Below are positions 36,401-46,452 of a stretch of 64,000 nucleotides of DNA, one piece after another. The notes under the pieces are model-generated. The model was not told where the DNA came from, did not search any database, and was given only the letters and a program-made list of their open reading frames with translations. The DNA is taken from the NCBI GenBank assembly GCA_016711225.1, contig JADJTK010000029.1, forward strand, positions 1-64,000, read 5' to 3'. Position 1 is the first letter of the stretch. Every line of letters starts with the position of its first letter. Position numbers and translations under genes: made by a program. This DNA is from Opitutaceae bacterium (GTDB lineage Bacteria; Verrucomicrobiota; Verrucomicrobiia; Opitutales; Opitutaceae).

Positions 36401-39400
36401 GCCCCGGCCCGCCAGCGCGACGACGAGCGCAGCCGCCTGTTCCCTCGCCCGTTCCAACACCGCCACCGCCGCGCGCAGGCCCGGGGGCGCACTCTTGAGC
36501 TCCGCCTCGAGCCGGGCCAGTGCCGCATCCGTCGGCGCCAGCACGCGGAGCACGCCCACGGTGTCGCCCAGCCCGGCGAAAACCTGAGGCGTGAAGATCG
36601 GCTCCGTGCGCTGTCCCCGCAGGCCCGCGGCCAGAGTCAGCAGGTGCCCGGCGAGGTTGCCACTGTCGACGCTGGAAACATACAGCGGAAAGAGCGGCTG
36701 CAGCGTACGCGTATCGTACCAGTTGTAGAAATGGCCACGGTGGCGCTCGAGCCGCTGCATCGTCGCCAGAGTGTCCTGCGTGCGCCGGATCAATCCCGCC
36801 GTCGAGAGATAGGCGAAGTCCCGGGCCGCCAGATTGGCGAGCAACGCCAGTCCCATGTTCGTGGGTGAAGTGCGCGAGGCGATCGTGGGCACGGGCACCT
36901 CCTGGAAATTGTCGGGCGGCAGCCAATTCTCCTGCGCCGTGACGAAGGTCTCGAAAAACTGCCACGTCTTGCGGGCCGTTCGGGCGAGGAAAGCGCGCTG
37001 CGCCGCCGTCAGGTCCGGGGTCTCGCCCTCGATGGGCTGGCTGATCCACCAAGCGACTCCCGGGGCCATCAGCCAGAGTCCCAGAAGGGGCAACACATAA
37101 GGCAGCTGTGCGGGCTGCCGCAATGTCAGGGCGAGCGCAGTCGCCAGCGCTGCCAGGGGCGCAAACCACATCGTGGCAAAGAAGCCGGCTAGCCGGGTGC
37201 TCGAGGTCCGCGCCGCTTCGCTCGAGGTCTTCCATTCCAGGAGCCGTTTGTGCGTCACCAGCATTCGCAGCCCCGTGCGGACAATGGCATCCACGCTGAC
37301 GAAGGCGTCGTAGGGCAGGAAGGCCAACGTGAGGAAGACCTGGCCCAGCGTGCGCCCGCCGCCCACCGCGACCCCGCGCAGATGCATCGCCCACGGCAGC
37401 TCGGTCGGCTTGCCCACTACCCCGAAGACCGCGGCCAACAGTCCCGGGAGCGTGATGAGCGCCACCACCAGCGACAGGCCCAGTCCGCCAAGTTCGGGCA
37501 GCAGCAGCCAGGAGCCCACCAACAAGAACAGCAGCGCCACCGGGACTAGACTGCGGCGCAAATTGTCGAAGATCTTCCATTGCGACAGCACGGACAACGG
37601 GTTGGCGATCCGTCGGGCATCGTCGCCGGGCACGCGCGGCAGCAGCCATTGCGTGATCTGCCAGTCGCCGCGGATCCAGCGATGCCGCCGATCGATGTCC
37701 ACATTATAGCGAGAGGGATACTCCTCGTAGAGCTCCACGTCGCTCACCAGGGCGGAGCGGGCGTGGCACGCCTCAAGCAAGTCGTGGCTGAGCACGGAGT
37801 TCTCCGGAAAGCGCCCGGCCAGGGCGCGTTGGAAAGCGTCCACATCGTAGATGCCCTTGCCGATGAACGATCCCTCTTGAAAGACATCCTGATACACGTC
37901 GGACACCGCCCGGGTGTATGGGTCGATCCCGGGCTCGCCGGCGAAAAGGCGGACAAACCAGGAGCGCCGTGCGCTCGGCAGGCTCACCCCCACCCGCGGC
38001 TGCAGGATGCTGTACCCCTTCTCCACCACCCCACGTACCGGGTCGAATTCCGGGCGGTTCAGCCGATGGGCCATCGTGCCGACGAGCTGCCGGGCGGCAT
38101 CGCGCGGCAATTGCGTGTCGGTGTCCAGTGTAATTACATACTTGATGAGCGGGAGCACGCTGGTCTCCCCCACAATTGAGGAGAAGCAGTCGGTCGGGCC
38201 GCCGCGCAGCAGGGCGTTGAACTCGGTGAGCTTGCCGCGCTTGCGTTCGTAGCCCATCCACACGCCCTCGCCGGCGTTCCAAAGCCGCGGACGATGGAAC
38301 AGAAAGAAGAGGTCGGCAGTGTCGGGCTGATACTTGCGATTGAGCCGTTTCACGCCCTCCTGCACCCGTTCGATTAACACATGGTCGCCGGGCAAAACCT
38401 GCTGGGCGGCGTCGCAAAAGTCGGTGAGCAGCGCGAAATGCAGCAGCCGGTCGCGGTTGGCAAGATGATGGATCTCCAGCGTCTCGATAAGACGGTCGAC
38501 GCCCGCCACGCTCGTGAGCATCGTGGGCACCACCACCATCGTCCGGCACTCCGGCGCGATGCCCGCGGTGAAATCCAGGCGGGGAAGCAGGTTCGGCTGC
38601 ACCAGCAAGGTGGACAACCAGTTGATCAGCGCCACCGCCAGTTGGCTCGCGCACAGCACGAAGACGAGCGTGAAGGCGGCCAACCGCCAGTCCTCCACCC
38701 CAAGCGTACGAAGCAGCACCAGCAAGCCCACCGCGGCGGCCAGCGTGAGCGCCCCGATTCCGCCCACGTAGAATGTCAGAGGAAACCGGTGGATAGTCCG
38801 CTCCAGCAGACTCCGCCACGGCCACTGCAGCCGCACCGCACGGCCCAACTCGGCCTGCCCCCGGTCGATCAGATAGTAGCCGACGTGGGCCGTCCGATCC
38901 TCGCGCCCCTTCCCCCGGGCGCCCGCGGCCGCAAGGTCTACCACCCGCTGCGCGATCTCCGCCTCGGACCGCCCGCTGTACCGGGCCACGAACTCCACCT
39001 TGTGGCGGTAGCGGTCGCGGGTCGCAAAATCCATCCGCGCGTAGACCTCCGCGGGGTCGGTGCGCAGCGTGGACTCCACCACGCTCAGCGTCTCCACGAA
39101 CTTCTTCCAGTCCATCGCGCCGAGAAAGCGCAAGCTTGCGATGCTGTGGCTGACGGATACCTGGTCGGCCGCCTGATTCTGGCTTTCCAGCTGGACGAGT
39201 TGCTCGATGGACGACCCCTGCTCGGCCAGGCGCTGTTCAAGCCAGCCGCGGGCCAGGTGCAGCACCGGACTTTGCCGCGACAAGCGTTGGCAAAACTCCG
39301 CCACGAACGAGCTCGAGAGGTTGAGATCGGCGTTCGCCATCTCCGCCACCACCACGACCAGATGCGACGGATTGCGCTCCGCCATGTCCTGCAACCGGTC

Positions 39401-40021
39401 CACCCAACGGTCGGCCTGGTTGCGCTCCTCCCGGCCCAGAACCAATCGCGTGGTGATGCGCTGGAGATTCTCGATCAAGCCCAGACGCAACATGATCGGA
39501 ATGGCCCACAATTCTCCCAGCTTGAGGGAGGCCACCGTCTGGTAGGCGGCAACAAAGGACTGGAGCGGACCGGCATCGATCTGGGCATCCACATGCGAGA
39601 TCAACGCGAGCACGATGTCGTAGACCCGCGGCAAACCGGCGGAGGGACCATCCGGCAGCCGCGGCAGCTCCCGACTGTATCCCCTCGGCAAATGCCGCCG
39701 CGCCATCTGAATCTGCTCCTCGAGCAGGTAGAAGTTGTCGAGCAGCCACTCCGCGGCCGGCGTGATGCGCCGGGACGGGTCCACCGCGAGCGTGGCGCGA
39801 TTGAACGCCCGCAGGATTTCCTCGTTGTGCCCCAGCCGGACCAGCAGCCGGTCGCTCCCCTTCCGGGTGACCACCGGATGGGTGGCGGCGAGCGCCTTCG
39901 CGTGGTGGTCGAGTTGCTCGCCGCTGAACAACTCCGCGCGCAACGGCGGCTCGCCCGCGCGGGGGGACGCCCGGGGGTGCCAGGCCATCCAGGACTGCCA
40001 GCGTATCGACGATTTAAGCAT
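32939..40021 (-). CDS. ndvB: Cyclic beta-1,2-glucan synthase, N-terminal part (GT84 and glycoamylase-like domains), frameshifted
   Basis: A giant inner-membrane enzyme that builds cyclic periplasmic beta-1,2-glucan from UDP-glucose. ATG 40021 has a good upstream GGAAGAG. A long N-terminal region (LLDNFYLLEEQIQMARRHLPRGYSRELP) precedes clustered membrane helices. The GT84 transferase part has VVVPTMLTS, VITLDTDTQLPRDAARQLVG and DRRHRWIRGDWQ. The glycoamylase-like part has NMGLALLANLAARDFAYLS, VSWSGSMFEYLMPLLVMPNYE and FMVHHQGMALLSLVNLL. The start of the GH94 region follows. After VKFTVLK (about 33353) the translation turns to arginine/serine-rich nonsense: a G is missing, and the other frame continues the protein. 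Unless this is a sequencing error, the phosphorylase domain would be lost. Confidence 0.88.
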   Translation of the reverse strand: MLKSSIRWQSWMAWHPRASPRAGEPPLRAELFSGEQLDHHAKALAATHPVVTRKGSDRLLVRLGHNEEILRAFNRATLAVDPSRRITPAAEWLLDNFYLLEEQIQMARRHLPRGYSRELPRLPDGPSAGLPRVYDIVLALISHVDAQIDAGPLQSFVAAYQTVASLKLGELWAIPIMLRLGLIENLQRITTRLVLGREERNQADRWVDRLQDMAERNPSHLVVVVAEMANADLNLSSSFVAEFCQRLSRQSPVLHLARGWLEQRLAEQGSSIEQLVQLESQNQAADQVSVSHSIASLRFLGAMDWKKFVETLSVVESTLRTDPAEVYARMDFATRDRYRHKVEFVARYSGRSEAEIAQRVVDLAAAGARGKGREDRTAHVGYYLIDRGQAELGRAVRLQWPWRSLLERTIHRFPLTFYVGGIGALTLAAAVGLLVLLRTLGVEDWRLAAFTLVFVLCASQLAVALINWLSTLLVQPNLLPRLDFTAGIAPECRTMVVVPTMLTSVAGVDRLIETLEIHHLANRDRLLHFALLTDFCDAAQQVLPGDHVLIERVQEGVKRLNRKYQPDTADLFFLFHRPRLWNAGEGVWMGYERKRGKLTEFNALLRGGPTDCFSSIVGETSVLPLIKYVITLDTDTQLPRDAARQLVGTMAHRLNRPEFDPVRGVVEKGYSILQPRVGVSLPSARRSWFVRLFAGEPGIDPYTRAVSDVYQDVFQEGSFIGKGIYDVDAFQRALAGRFPENSVLSHDLLEACHARSALVSDVELYEEYPSRYNVDIDRRHRWIRGDWQITQWLLPRVPGDDARRIANPLSVLSQWKIFDNLRRSLVPVALLFLLVGSWLLLPELGGLGLSLVVALITLPGLLAAVFGVVGKPTELPWAMHLRGVAVGGGRTLGQVFLTLAFLPYDAFVSVDAIVRTGLRMLVTHKRLLEWKTSSEAARTSSTRLAGFFATMWFAPLAALATALALTLRQPAQLPYVLPLLGLWLMAPGVAWWISQPIEGETPDLTAAQRAFLARTARKTWQFFETFVTAQENWLPPDNFQEVPVPTIASRTSPTNMGLALLANLAARDFAYLSTAGLIRRTQDTLATMQRLERHRGHFYNWYDTRTLQPLFPLYVSSVDSGNLAGHLLTLAAGLRGQRTEPIFTPQVFAGLGDTVGVLRVLAPTDAALARLEAELKSAPPGLRAAVAVLERAREQAAALVVALAGRGEELQRWTQTLQRNCDDQLEDLRFLAPWLHGTDRAGATPGELGDKLAQLDRAPTLGQVVELERTLCPLVEEGLGPTELSRALRLAGERARQRLRELEDLARRSDELAAMDFTLLFDEARELFSIGFNVAERRCDASFYDLLASEARLCSYVAIALGQVPQDHWFSLGRLLISSGGEPILVSWSGSMFEYLMPLLVMPNYEQTLLDHTCRAVVRQQIAYGALRGVPWGVSESGYHRTDVHLNYQYRAFGVPGLGLKRGLAEDLVIAPYATAMALMVAPRAACENLERLAADGHEGAYGFYEAVDYTASRLPPGESSATIRSFMVHHQGMALLSLVNLLRDDPMPRRFMACPMLKAADLLLQERVPRTAASVVAEDLELETARIRTVESEGVMRVYTDPTPAAPEVHLLSNGRYHVLVSSAGGGSSRWRDLAVTRWREDATRDCWGTFIYLRDLETGEYWSAAHQPTLRATKGYEAVFTQARAEFKQRHAGLEIHTEICVSPEDDVELRRITITNRTSAVRAIEMTSYAEVVLALPAADAAHPAFSNLFVQTEFVPRTSALLCTRRARSLEEKPPWLLHLLVGQGGEQGEVSCETDRARFVGRGGTLVRPAAMRAQTPLSNTVGPVLDPIVALRRTVTLAAHEVVVLALVLGATESRELALAHVEKYQSARMVDRAFDLAWTHSQVTLRHLNASEGDAQLYGRLASALVYADPARRAGPGVLRNNRRGQSGLWSYGISGDAPIVLLRISDSEKIEIVRQLVQAHAYWRMKGLTVELVILNEDVSVYRQSLHDQITGLIASGVEAHLLDKPGGIFVRRLEQIPNEDRVLLQAVARIVLDDEKGTLAEQLERRSVLEPTVPALIPSRSPWVDHSPPVAPRELIFPNGFGGFTRDGHEYVITLGEGLMTPAPWVNVLANPSFGTVVSESGSAYTWAENAHEFRLTPWSNDPVEDTPGEAFYIRDEETGQFWSPTPRPAAGATPYVVRHGFGYTVFEHTENGIASELWVYVAMDASVKFTVLKCATSRTSRAGFQLPGTGNGCWATCGPKAFCTCRPRWISRRGRCSRPIPTTRSFRGVSHSSTSMTGRAPSPATARSFWGATGPLRDLRRCAARGCPAGREPVWIPVGRCRSPSIWQWGRSMRSPSALGSGAVRRRFRT

Positions 40022-40336
40022 TATATGGTACTCTTCCGGCACAGTTCGCCCTCCAGCGCTCAAGCGCCGGACGGCTGCAGAAGCCACGCGCCCGCCCGTG
40101 ACACGGGTCCGGAGACGGCGGCAATCGACAACCGCGCGATCTGGACCGTGGGCGAACTGGAGGAGCGGCATCGCCGCCGGCACTGCAAACAAATACGGCC
40201 GCGGTCGGCACAAATCCGCCGCCCACCGCTTCGCTGCCGCGCGGGGGACGTGCCTCGTCTCCGGGATCAAGAGACACCACCCCCGAGGGGCCGGCGCCTC
40301 CGGCCCCCCGGCCACCGGGAATGAGTCGGGCCCGGA

Positions 40337-40534
40337 TCACTTGATCTCCGGAAGGCGGATCTCGCCGGAGTGGCCGAGCACGCCGAAGCCGTAGAGCAGC
40401 CACAGCACCACGGCGATCACGACCACGACGTTGAGAATCTGCTTAATCTTCCCGTCCATCGGGATGTAGGTGTTGACGAGCCAGAGCAGCACGCCGACGA
40501 CGATCAGAGTGAGGACGACAGTAAGGAGAGGCAT
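40337..40534 (-). CDS. Small two-helix membrane protein (Thivi_2564-like)
   Basis: 65 residues: MPLLTVVLTLIVVGVLLWLV forms helix 1, NTYIPMDGKIKQ a short polar loop, and ILNVVVVIAVVLWLLYGF helix 2, followed by a short polar tail. The pattern TYIPMD.KIK..LN is that of a widespread family of tiny inner-membrane proteins without known function. It is monocistronic, 245 bases downstream of the P-type ATPase gene on the same strand and 313 bases upstream of the NdvB start. A start at 40534 (ATG) is the only sensible choice. Confidence 0.8.
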   Translation of the reverse strand: MPLLTVVLTLIVVGVLLWLVNTYIPMDGKIKQILNVVVVIAVVLWLLYGFGVLGHSGEIRLPEIK

Positions 40535-40584
40535 GGTCTTGGGAGGTTTGGTTGACCGCCACGATACCCGCGGATGCGTGGCAC

Positions 40585-40607
40585 CGACATGGGGTCAAAC
40601 CCGACCG
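40585..40607. repeat. Direct repeat copy 1 (CGACATGGGGTC…CCCGACCG)
   Basis: The first of two copies of a 23-base sequence, identical at about 21 positions to 42971-42993. The pair brackets the P-type ATPase gene. The core GGGGTC…CCCG is an imperfect palindrome. Confidence 0.55.
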
Positions 40608-40779
40608 AACGGGATCTCCTGGGACTCGCGCAATCGACTGACTCCGCTTCATGGACGCGATTGAGCTTCACCGCATCGGACCGCGTTGCGGGCCACGCGG
40701 ACAAACCTTGGTCAGTCGGTTCGTCGAGGCTCAATCCCACCGCTGCGGGCCCTCGTCGTACCGGCTCGGCGGCGCCCCA

Positions 40780-42702
40780 TCAAAGATCGTGCATCACGCG
40801 GGGCGGTATGGCGGCGCGCAGGGCGTTCAACACCGCCACCACATCGATGACCTCCTGGGTGATGGCGCCGCTCACCGGACTCAAATGCCCGGTGGCGGCA
40901 ACGGCCATGCCGATCAGACTCAGTACGATCCCGCCCACCGCGCTCTGCAACGCGATGACGCGCATCCGGCGGCTGATGTGCATGAACTCGTCCACCTTCT
41001 CGAGCGAGTTGTCCATGATCACGACCCCAGCCGCCTCGGTGGTCACATCACTGTTCTGTCCGATCGCCATGCCCACGGTGGCAGCCATCATGGCCGGAGC
41101 GTCGTTGATGCCGTCGCCCACATAGAGAGTTTTGGCCTTGGCGGTCTCCGCGCGGACAATGGCCAGCTTCTCCTCCGGGCTCTGTTGTGAGCAGATTTCG
41201 GTGATACCCACCTGCCCGGCGAGGTAGCGCACCTCCTCCTCGCGGTCTCCCGACACGAGCATCACCCGGTCGAAGTGATGTTTCGGTCCCAGGTGATTCA
41301 CAAAGGAGCGGCTCTCCGCGCGCGGTGCATCACGGAAACGCAGGGCCGCCGCATAGCGTTGGTCCACTGCCACCACGCACTCGAGGCCTCCGGCCACCGG
41401 CGGGAGCGAGTCGCCACCTGCCAACTGAAGAGCGGCGAGCTGACCGCGGCTCATGATCTGCACCCGGCGACCGGACACGATTCCCTGCAGACCCTGGCCA
41501 GGCGGCTCGCCCACTTCGATGGCATCCGGGAGGCTGATGCCCTCCCCTTTCGCCGCTGCGAGAATGGCCCGCGCCAGAGGATGTTTCGAGTAGCGCTCCA
41601 GGCCCGCCACGAGTGTAAGCACTTCCTTCCGGTCAAAACCCGGAGCGATGAGCTGATCGGTTAACGTCGGCGCGCCGTAGGTCAGTGTCCCGGTCTTGTC
41701 AAAGATCGCGGTGCGGCACTCCGCGATCTGCTCCAGAACGACAGGGCTTTTGACGATGATCGCGCGGCGGGCGCACAAGGAAATTGATCCGATGATGGCG
41801 ATCGGGATTGCGATCAGCAACGGGCACGGCGTGGCGATCACCAGGACCGCGAGAAACCTAAGCGATTCACCACTGAGGACCCAGGCGAGCACGGCGACCG
41901 CCAGCGCCACCGGAGTGTAGATTGCGCCCAGGCGATCCCCGAGCCGGCGCAACTGCGGTCGTGTGGCCTCGGATTCACGCATCACTTCCATAATCCGCGC
42001 ATAGCGCGAATCGGCCGCACGCTGGGTCGTGCGGATCGTCAGGACGGATTCGCCGTTGATCGCGCCCGAGAGCACCGTCGAACCGGCGGTCTTGTTGATC
42101 TGGAACGGCTCGCCGGTCAGGTAGGATTCGTCCATCACCCCGTGGCCCGTGATCACCACTCCGTCCACCGGACAGATGTCGTGCGGATAGACCACCAGGG
42201 TGTCGCCCACGGCGACCTCCTCGAGCTTCACCTCCGCGATTTCTGCCTCCCGTTTTCGGTGGGCGACCGAAGGGACCCGCTTGGCCAGCGCCGCCAGAAC
42301 CGAGGAGGCGCTGCGCAGGGCGTAGCTCTCCAGCGCCTGGCCCCCCGCCAGCATCAGCACGATAATCGAACCCGCCAAGTATTCGCCGATAAGAACCGAC
42401 GTCACAATGGACACACCACCCAGCAGATCGGAACCGAACTCCCGCTTCCGCATTTTGCCGATAAGCTCACCGAGCAGAGGAAGGCCGCCGAGCACCAGCG
42501 TGGCCCAAAGCGGGCCCAAGAAGACCCCCGGGGTCGTTTTCAGCCCGTAGCGGAGCAGGAGATGCCCCAGGATCGCCGTGACGGCGAAACCCGCAATTAC
42601 GGCGGTCCGGCGGCGCCAAATCCGCACTATGGTTGCCCGGACCCGACCTTGCGGCGAAGGGTCCGGCAGGGGCGAGCCCCGTTGATTCGGTTGGTTGGTC
42701 AT
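40780..42702 (-). CDS. Heavy-metal P1B-type ATPase with TPC motif
   Basis: The protein has 640 residues. It carries the actuator motif DESYLTGEPF (TGE 196-198), the transport-site motif ATPCPL (TPC at 291-293, instead of the CPC/CPH of Cu pumps), the phosphorylation motif DKTGT (335-339), the SKHPLA histidine-proline pair and VGDGINDAPA. No N-terminal metal-binding CxxC domain and no histidine-rich tail are seen. The TPC signature is associated with P1B-5-type pumps, for which Ni or Fe export has been reported; metal identity here is not certain. The pump would sit in the inner membrane and export a metal cation using ATP. The gene is flanked by a 23-base direct repeat on either side, with no regulator nearby. 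Confidence 0.88.
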   Translation of the reverse strand: MTNQPNQRGSPLPDPSPQGRVRATIVRIWRRRTAVIAGFAVTAILGHLLLRYGLKTTPGVFLGPLWATLVLGGLPLLGELIGKMRKREFGSDLLGGVSIVTSVLIGEYLAGSIIVLMLAGGQALESYALRSASSVLAALAKRVPSVAHRKREAEIAEVKLEEVAVGDTLVVYPHDICPVDGVVITGHGVMDESYLTGEPFQINKTAGSTVLSGAINGESVLTIRTTQRAADSRYARIMEVMRESEATRPQLRRLGDRLGAIYTPVALAVAVLAWVLSGESLRFLAVLVIATPCPLLIAIPIAIIGSISLCARRAIIVKSPVVLEQIAECRTAIFDKTGTLTYGAPTLTDQLIAPGFDRKEVLTLVAGLERYSKHPLARAILAAAKGEGISLPDAIEVGEPPGQGLQGIVSGRRVQIMSRGQLAALQLAGGDSLPPVAGGLECVVAVDQRYAAALRFRDAPRAESRSFVNHLGPKHHFDRVMLVSGDREEEVRYLAGQVGITEICSQQSPEEKLAIVRAETAKAKTLYVGDGINDAPAMMAATVGMAIGQNSDVTTEAAGVVIMDNSLEKVDEFMHISRRMRVIALQSAVGGIVLSLIGMAVAATGHLSPVSGAITQEVIDVVAVLNALRAAIPPRVMHDL

Positions 42703-42944
42703 CAGAAACTGTTGGGGGAAAGCTCACGGCCAAACGGCACCGGCGCAGAAGCGACTCGGCCTTCCCTGCTCCGCCAGGGCGGCGGACCACAGAACACGGT
42801 GAGGCCCCTGAGCCGGCGGGAGTCCACAAACAAGAGTCAGTGGGCGAACGCCGCCCGGCGGGCCCGACGCCCGACTGACGAGCGAAGGGAGCACTACAGG
42901 AGGGAGGGACTGCGGCGTTTTTGGCAACGGAGAGCTGATACGCG

Positions 42945-44381
<1,437 letters not shown>

Positions 44382-44410
44382 GGCTACGGGGCCGGCCGGC
44401 GGGCCACGGC

Positions 44411-45088
44411 TCAGAAGACGGTTGTCTTGCAGTCGCTCTCGATCGTGCCCGACGAGATGGCGTAGCGGGTGAGCCCGGCCGTCTCGTGGATATCGAGCTT
44501 GTTCATGAGCTGCTGGCGGTGCTTCTCCACGGTTTTGATCGAGATGCCCAGCCGCGTGGCGATCTGCTTGTTGGCCGCACCCTCGGCCACCAACTGCAAC
44601 ACCTGCTCCTCGCGGGAGGTTAGCGCATCGCGCCGGGTACCGCTGGTGCTGCCCTTCTCCCGCGCCTCGCGCTGGTTCTGCAGCAGGCGCTTTGCGATAT
44701 GGGGACTGAAATACGCCTTCCCGGCGCCAACCTCGCGGATGGCGCGCAGCAGCAGTTCCCCCGAACTCTGCTTCTCCATGAAACCCAACGCGCCGGCGGC
44801 GGCCAGGCGCGCAACGTACTCCTCGTCGCTGTGGGCGGAGAGCGCCAGTATCCGAGCGGCCGGATTGCGGGCGATGATCTGCCGGGTGGCCTCGCAGCCG
44901 TTGAGCCCGGGCATCGCAATGTCCATGACAATAACATCCGGCTTGAGCTGCTCGGCCAGCGCCACCGCCTCGAGCCCAGTCTCCGCCTGTCCGACGACTT
45001 TGAACGCTGCGGTCGTCTCCAGGAGCGACCGCAATCCCTCACGGACCACGGCGTGATCCTCGGCCAGCAAAATCGTGAGCGTCTTCAT
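44411..45088 (-). CDS. NarL/FixJ-family response regulator
   Basis: The protein has 225 residues. The receiver begins MKTLTILLAEDHAVVREGL, with the phospho-acceptor Asp in DVIVMDIAMPGLNG and Lys in GFMEKQSS. The C-terminal LuxR-type helix-turn-helix has LTSREEQVLQLVAEGAANKQ and GISIKTVEKHRQQLMNKL. The start at 45088 gives the canonical receiver N-terminus; the longer open frame upstream is not supported. A 14-base element shared with the other regulator gene lies about 240 bases upstream (45324-45337). fumC follows after 29 bases. No kinase is adjacent, so the partner is unknown. Confidence 0.93.
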   Translation of the reverse strand: MKTLTILLAEDHAVVREGLRSLLETTAAFKVVGQAETGLEAVALAEQLKPDVIVMDIAMPGLNGCEATRQIIARNPAARILALSAHSDEEYVARLAAAGALGFMEKQSSGELLLRAIREVGAGKAYFSPHIAKRLLQNQREAREKGSTSGTRRDALTSREEQVLQLVAEGAANKQIATRLGISIKTVEKHRQQLMNKLDIHETAGLTRYAISSGTIESDCKTTVF

Positions 45089-45323
45089 GGCGCGAGGGTC
45101 TTCTGGCACCAACCAAATCGTACAGCGGCGCGGGGGCCGGGGCCGAGGACCAGGGCGAGGATTCGCCCGCCTGCTTCTTTCGTTCTCATGGTGTTTGGGT
45201 CGTGCGACGCTTCTGGCTCTCTGCGCGACCGGGAGGTCGCTCGGGATCGGGTTTGGGCACCGGCAGTTGTCGCAGGCCGGGAACATGCACCCCGGGCGGG
45301 CCGGGCGCGAGGACTGGTTGATG

Positions 45324-45337
45324 GGGTGATGACCTAC
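45324..45337 (-). promoter_or_regulatory. Shared upstream element, copy B (GTAGGTCATCACCC)
   Basis: Written on the coding (minus) strand, GTAGGTCATCACCC. It matches 13 of 14 bases of the element at 46453-46466. Both lie upstream of minus-strand response-regulator genes. Regulatory role is inferred only from this placement. Confidence 0.35.
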
Positions 45338-45379
45338 CCTGCCGCGGACCACCCCGCCGCCAAGGGCGATGGCGATCGA

Positions 45380-45544
45380 TCATCCCTTCGCGGGCTGGAC
45401 GGACACCCTGCGCTGCCCGGGAAAGGACAGCAGCTGCGCATTGGCGGCGAGCCGCAGCAGCCCCGCAGCGCGCCGCGGATCGCAGGCCCCGTAGATGCTG
45501 GCGATCAAATCGCCGAAGGTCAGTACTTTGGATTTGGATTTCAT
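45380..45544 (-). CDS. 54-residue conserved-looking small protein
   Basis: MKSKSKVLTFGDLIASIYGA followed by CDPRRAAGLLRLAANAQLLS and FPGQRRVSVQPAKG. I believe very similar small proteins (TFGDLIAAxYxxCxxRRAxGxxRLAxNxxLVxFxGxxR) occur repeatedly in Opitutaceae, but this is recollection, not a search. The composition is protein-like, basic and soluble with no membrane segment. It lies 39 bases downstream of the 66-residue membrane protein gene and upstream of the NarL-type regulator, in the same direction. The function is unknown. A small regulator or RNA-binding protein is possible, but nothing in the sequence proves it. Confidence 0.5.
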   Translation of the reverse strand: MKSKSKVLTFGDLIASIYGACDPRRAAGLLRLAANAQLLSFPGQRRVSVQPAKG

Positions 45545-45583
45545 TGAATCGGGAGGCTGGCGGGTTGGGGCGGGGCGGACGGC

Positions 45584-45784
45584 CTAGGGCCGGCGCACCC
45601 CACCAAGGACGGCGCCGCTCCGGAACTCCCAGAGCGTGCGCAGGGAAAAGAAGAATACCGTGAGGCAGGCCGCTCCGAGCGCCCAGGCAAGCCACCGCGG
45701 CGGACCCGCGCTGCCTCCATACGCGAGCAGGCCGAGCAGCAACAGGCCGGGGACCGCGGCGAAGAAGCGGACCGAAGGGATCAT
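45584..45784 (-). CDS. 66-residue two-helix membrane protein
   Basis: Starts MIPSVRFFAAVPGLLLLGLL (helix 1), then AYGGSAGPPR, then WLAWALGAACLTVFFFSLRT (helix 2) and a short basic tail. The ATG at 45784 overlaps the stop of the receiver gene upstream as ATGA (45781-45784), which supports it as a translated gene. No family is recognised. Being coupled to a stand-alone receiver protein suggests, but does not show, a shared task at the membrane. Confidence 0.5.
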   Translation of the reverse strand: MIPSVRFFAAVPGLLLLGLLAYGGSAGPPRWLAWALGAACLTVFFFSLRTLWEFRSGAVLGGVRRP

Positions 45785-46374
45785 GGCGTCGCATCGCCCA
45801 TCCCGTTGAACGCCGTGAACGCGATCGGACCCTCCGGATGGGGCAGGCCATCGGCCGCCCACTCAAACCCGGCTCCGACCGGGCGCAGCATCGTGCGCAC
45901 CTCGGTCAACAGCTCGATGGTGGAAAAGGGCTTGGAAATCGTGGATACCGGCCGCAGTTCCGGCGGCGCATCCACCGCCTCCCACGGCAGCGTGCCGGAC
46001 ACCAACACCACCGGCAGGTGCGATCCGGCCGTGCGCAGCCGTCCGAGCAGCTGCACGCCGGTCAGGCGTGGCATGCAGATATCCGTGATCAAGAGGTCGA
46101 AGGACTGCCCCTGCAGCGCCGTCCAGCCGGCCTCGCCATCGCTCGCCGCCTCCACCAAATATCCGACACGCCGCAGCAGGCGTGCGCAAACTTCGCGCAC
46201 ATCCGCATCGTCGTCGACCAGCAGGATCCGGCGGGGTGCCGTCGCGTGGATGAAGGTGCCGGCCTCGGCGGGATGCGGCATCGCTCCAGCGTAGGCGGCG
46301 GCATGGAATAGTCCCGGGGCCGAAACGCTCGGACGAGAGGCGGGGAAGGCGTGGATCAATCCGGGGAAGTTCAT
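45781..46374 (-). CDS. Stand-alone receiver-domain response regulator
   Basis: The protein has 197 residues. After about 48 residues of low complexity comes a receiver domain: RRILLVDDDADVREVCARLL, phospho-acceptor Asp in DLLITDICMPRLTG, the Thr/Ser in VVLVSGTLP, and Lys in STISKPFSTIELL. No DNA-binding or enzymatic output domain follows, so it probably acts as a phosphorelay or protein-interaction module. Start at 46374 (MNFPGLIH). The stop overlaps the start of the 66-residue membrane protein gene (ATGA). The 14-base element at 46453-46466 lies about 80 bases upstream. Confidence 0.85.
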   Translation of the reverse strand: MNFPGLIHAFPASRPSVSAPGLFHAAAYAGAMPHPAEAGTFIHATAPRRILLVDDDADVREVCARLLRRVGYLVEAASDGEAGWTALQGQSFDLLITDICMPRLTGVQLLGRLRTAGSHLPVVLVSGTLPWEAVDAPPELRPVSTISKPFSTIELLTEVRTMLRPVGAGFEWAADGLPHPEGPIAFTAFNGMGDATP

Positions 46375-46452
46375 CGGCAGTTGTTTTGAGTGTTCAGAGA
46401 CGCGACGCTTGCACGGGTTCCAGCCTACCTCCGCGCCGGGCGCCCCGAAATA

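Noticed and set aside
34000..40324. Several plus-strand open frames over 500 codons opposite ndvB
   Set aside because: All are antisense to the glucan synthase, whose motifs are unambiguous.
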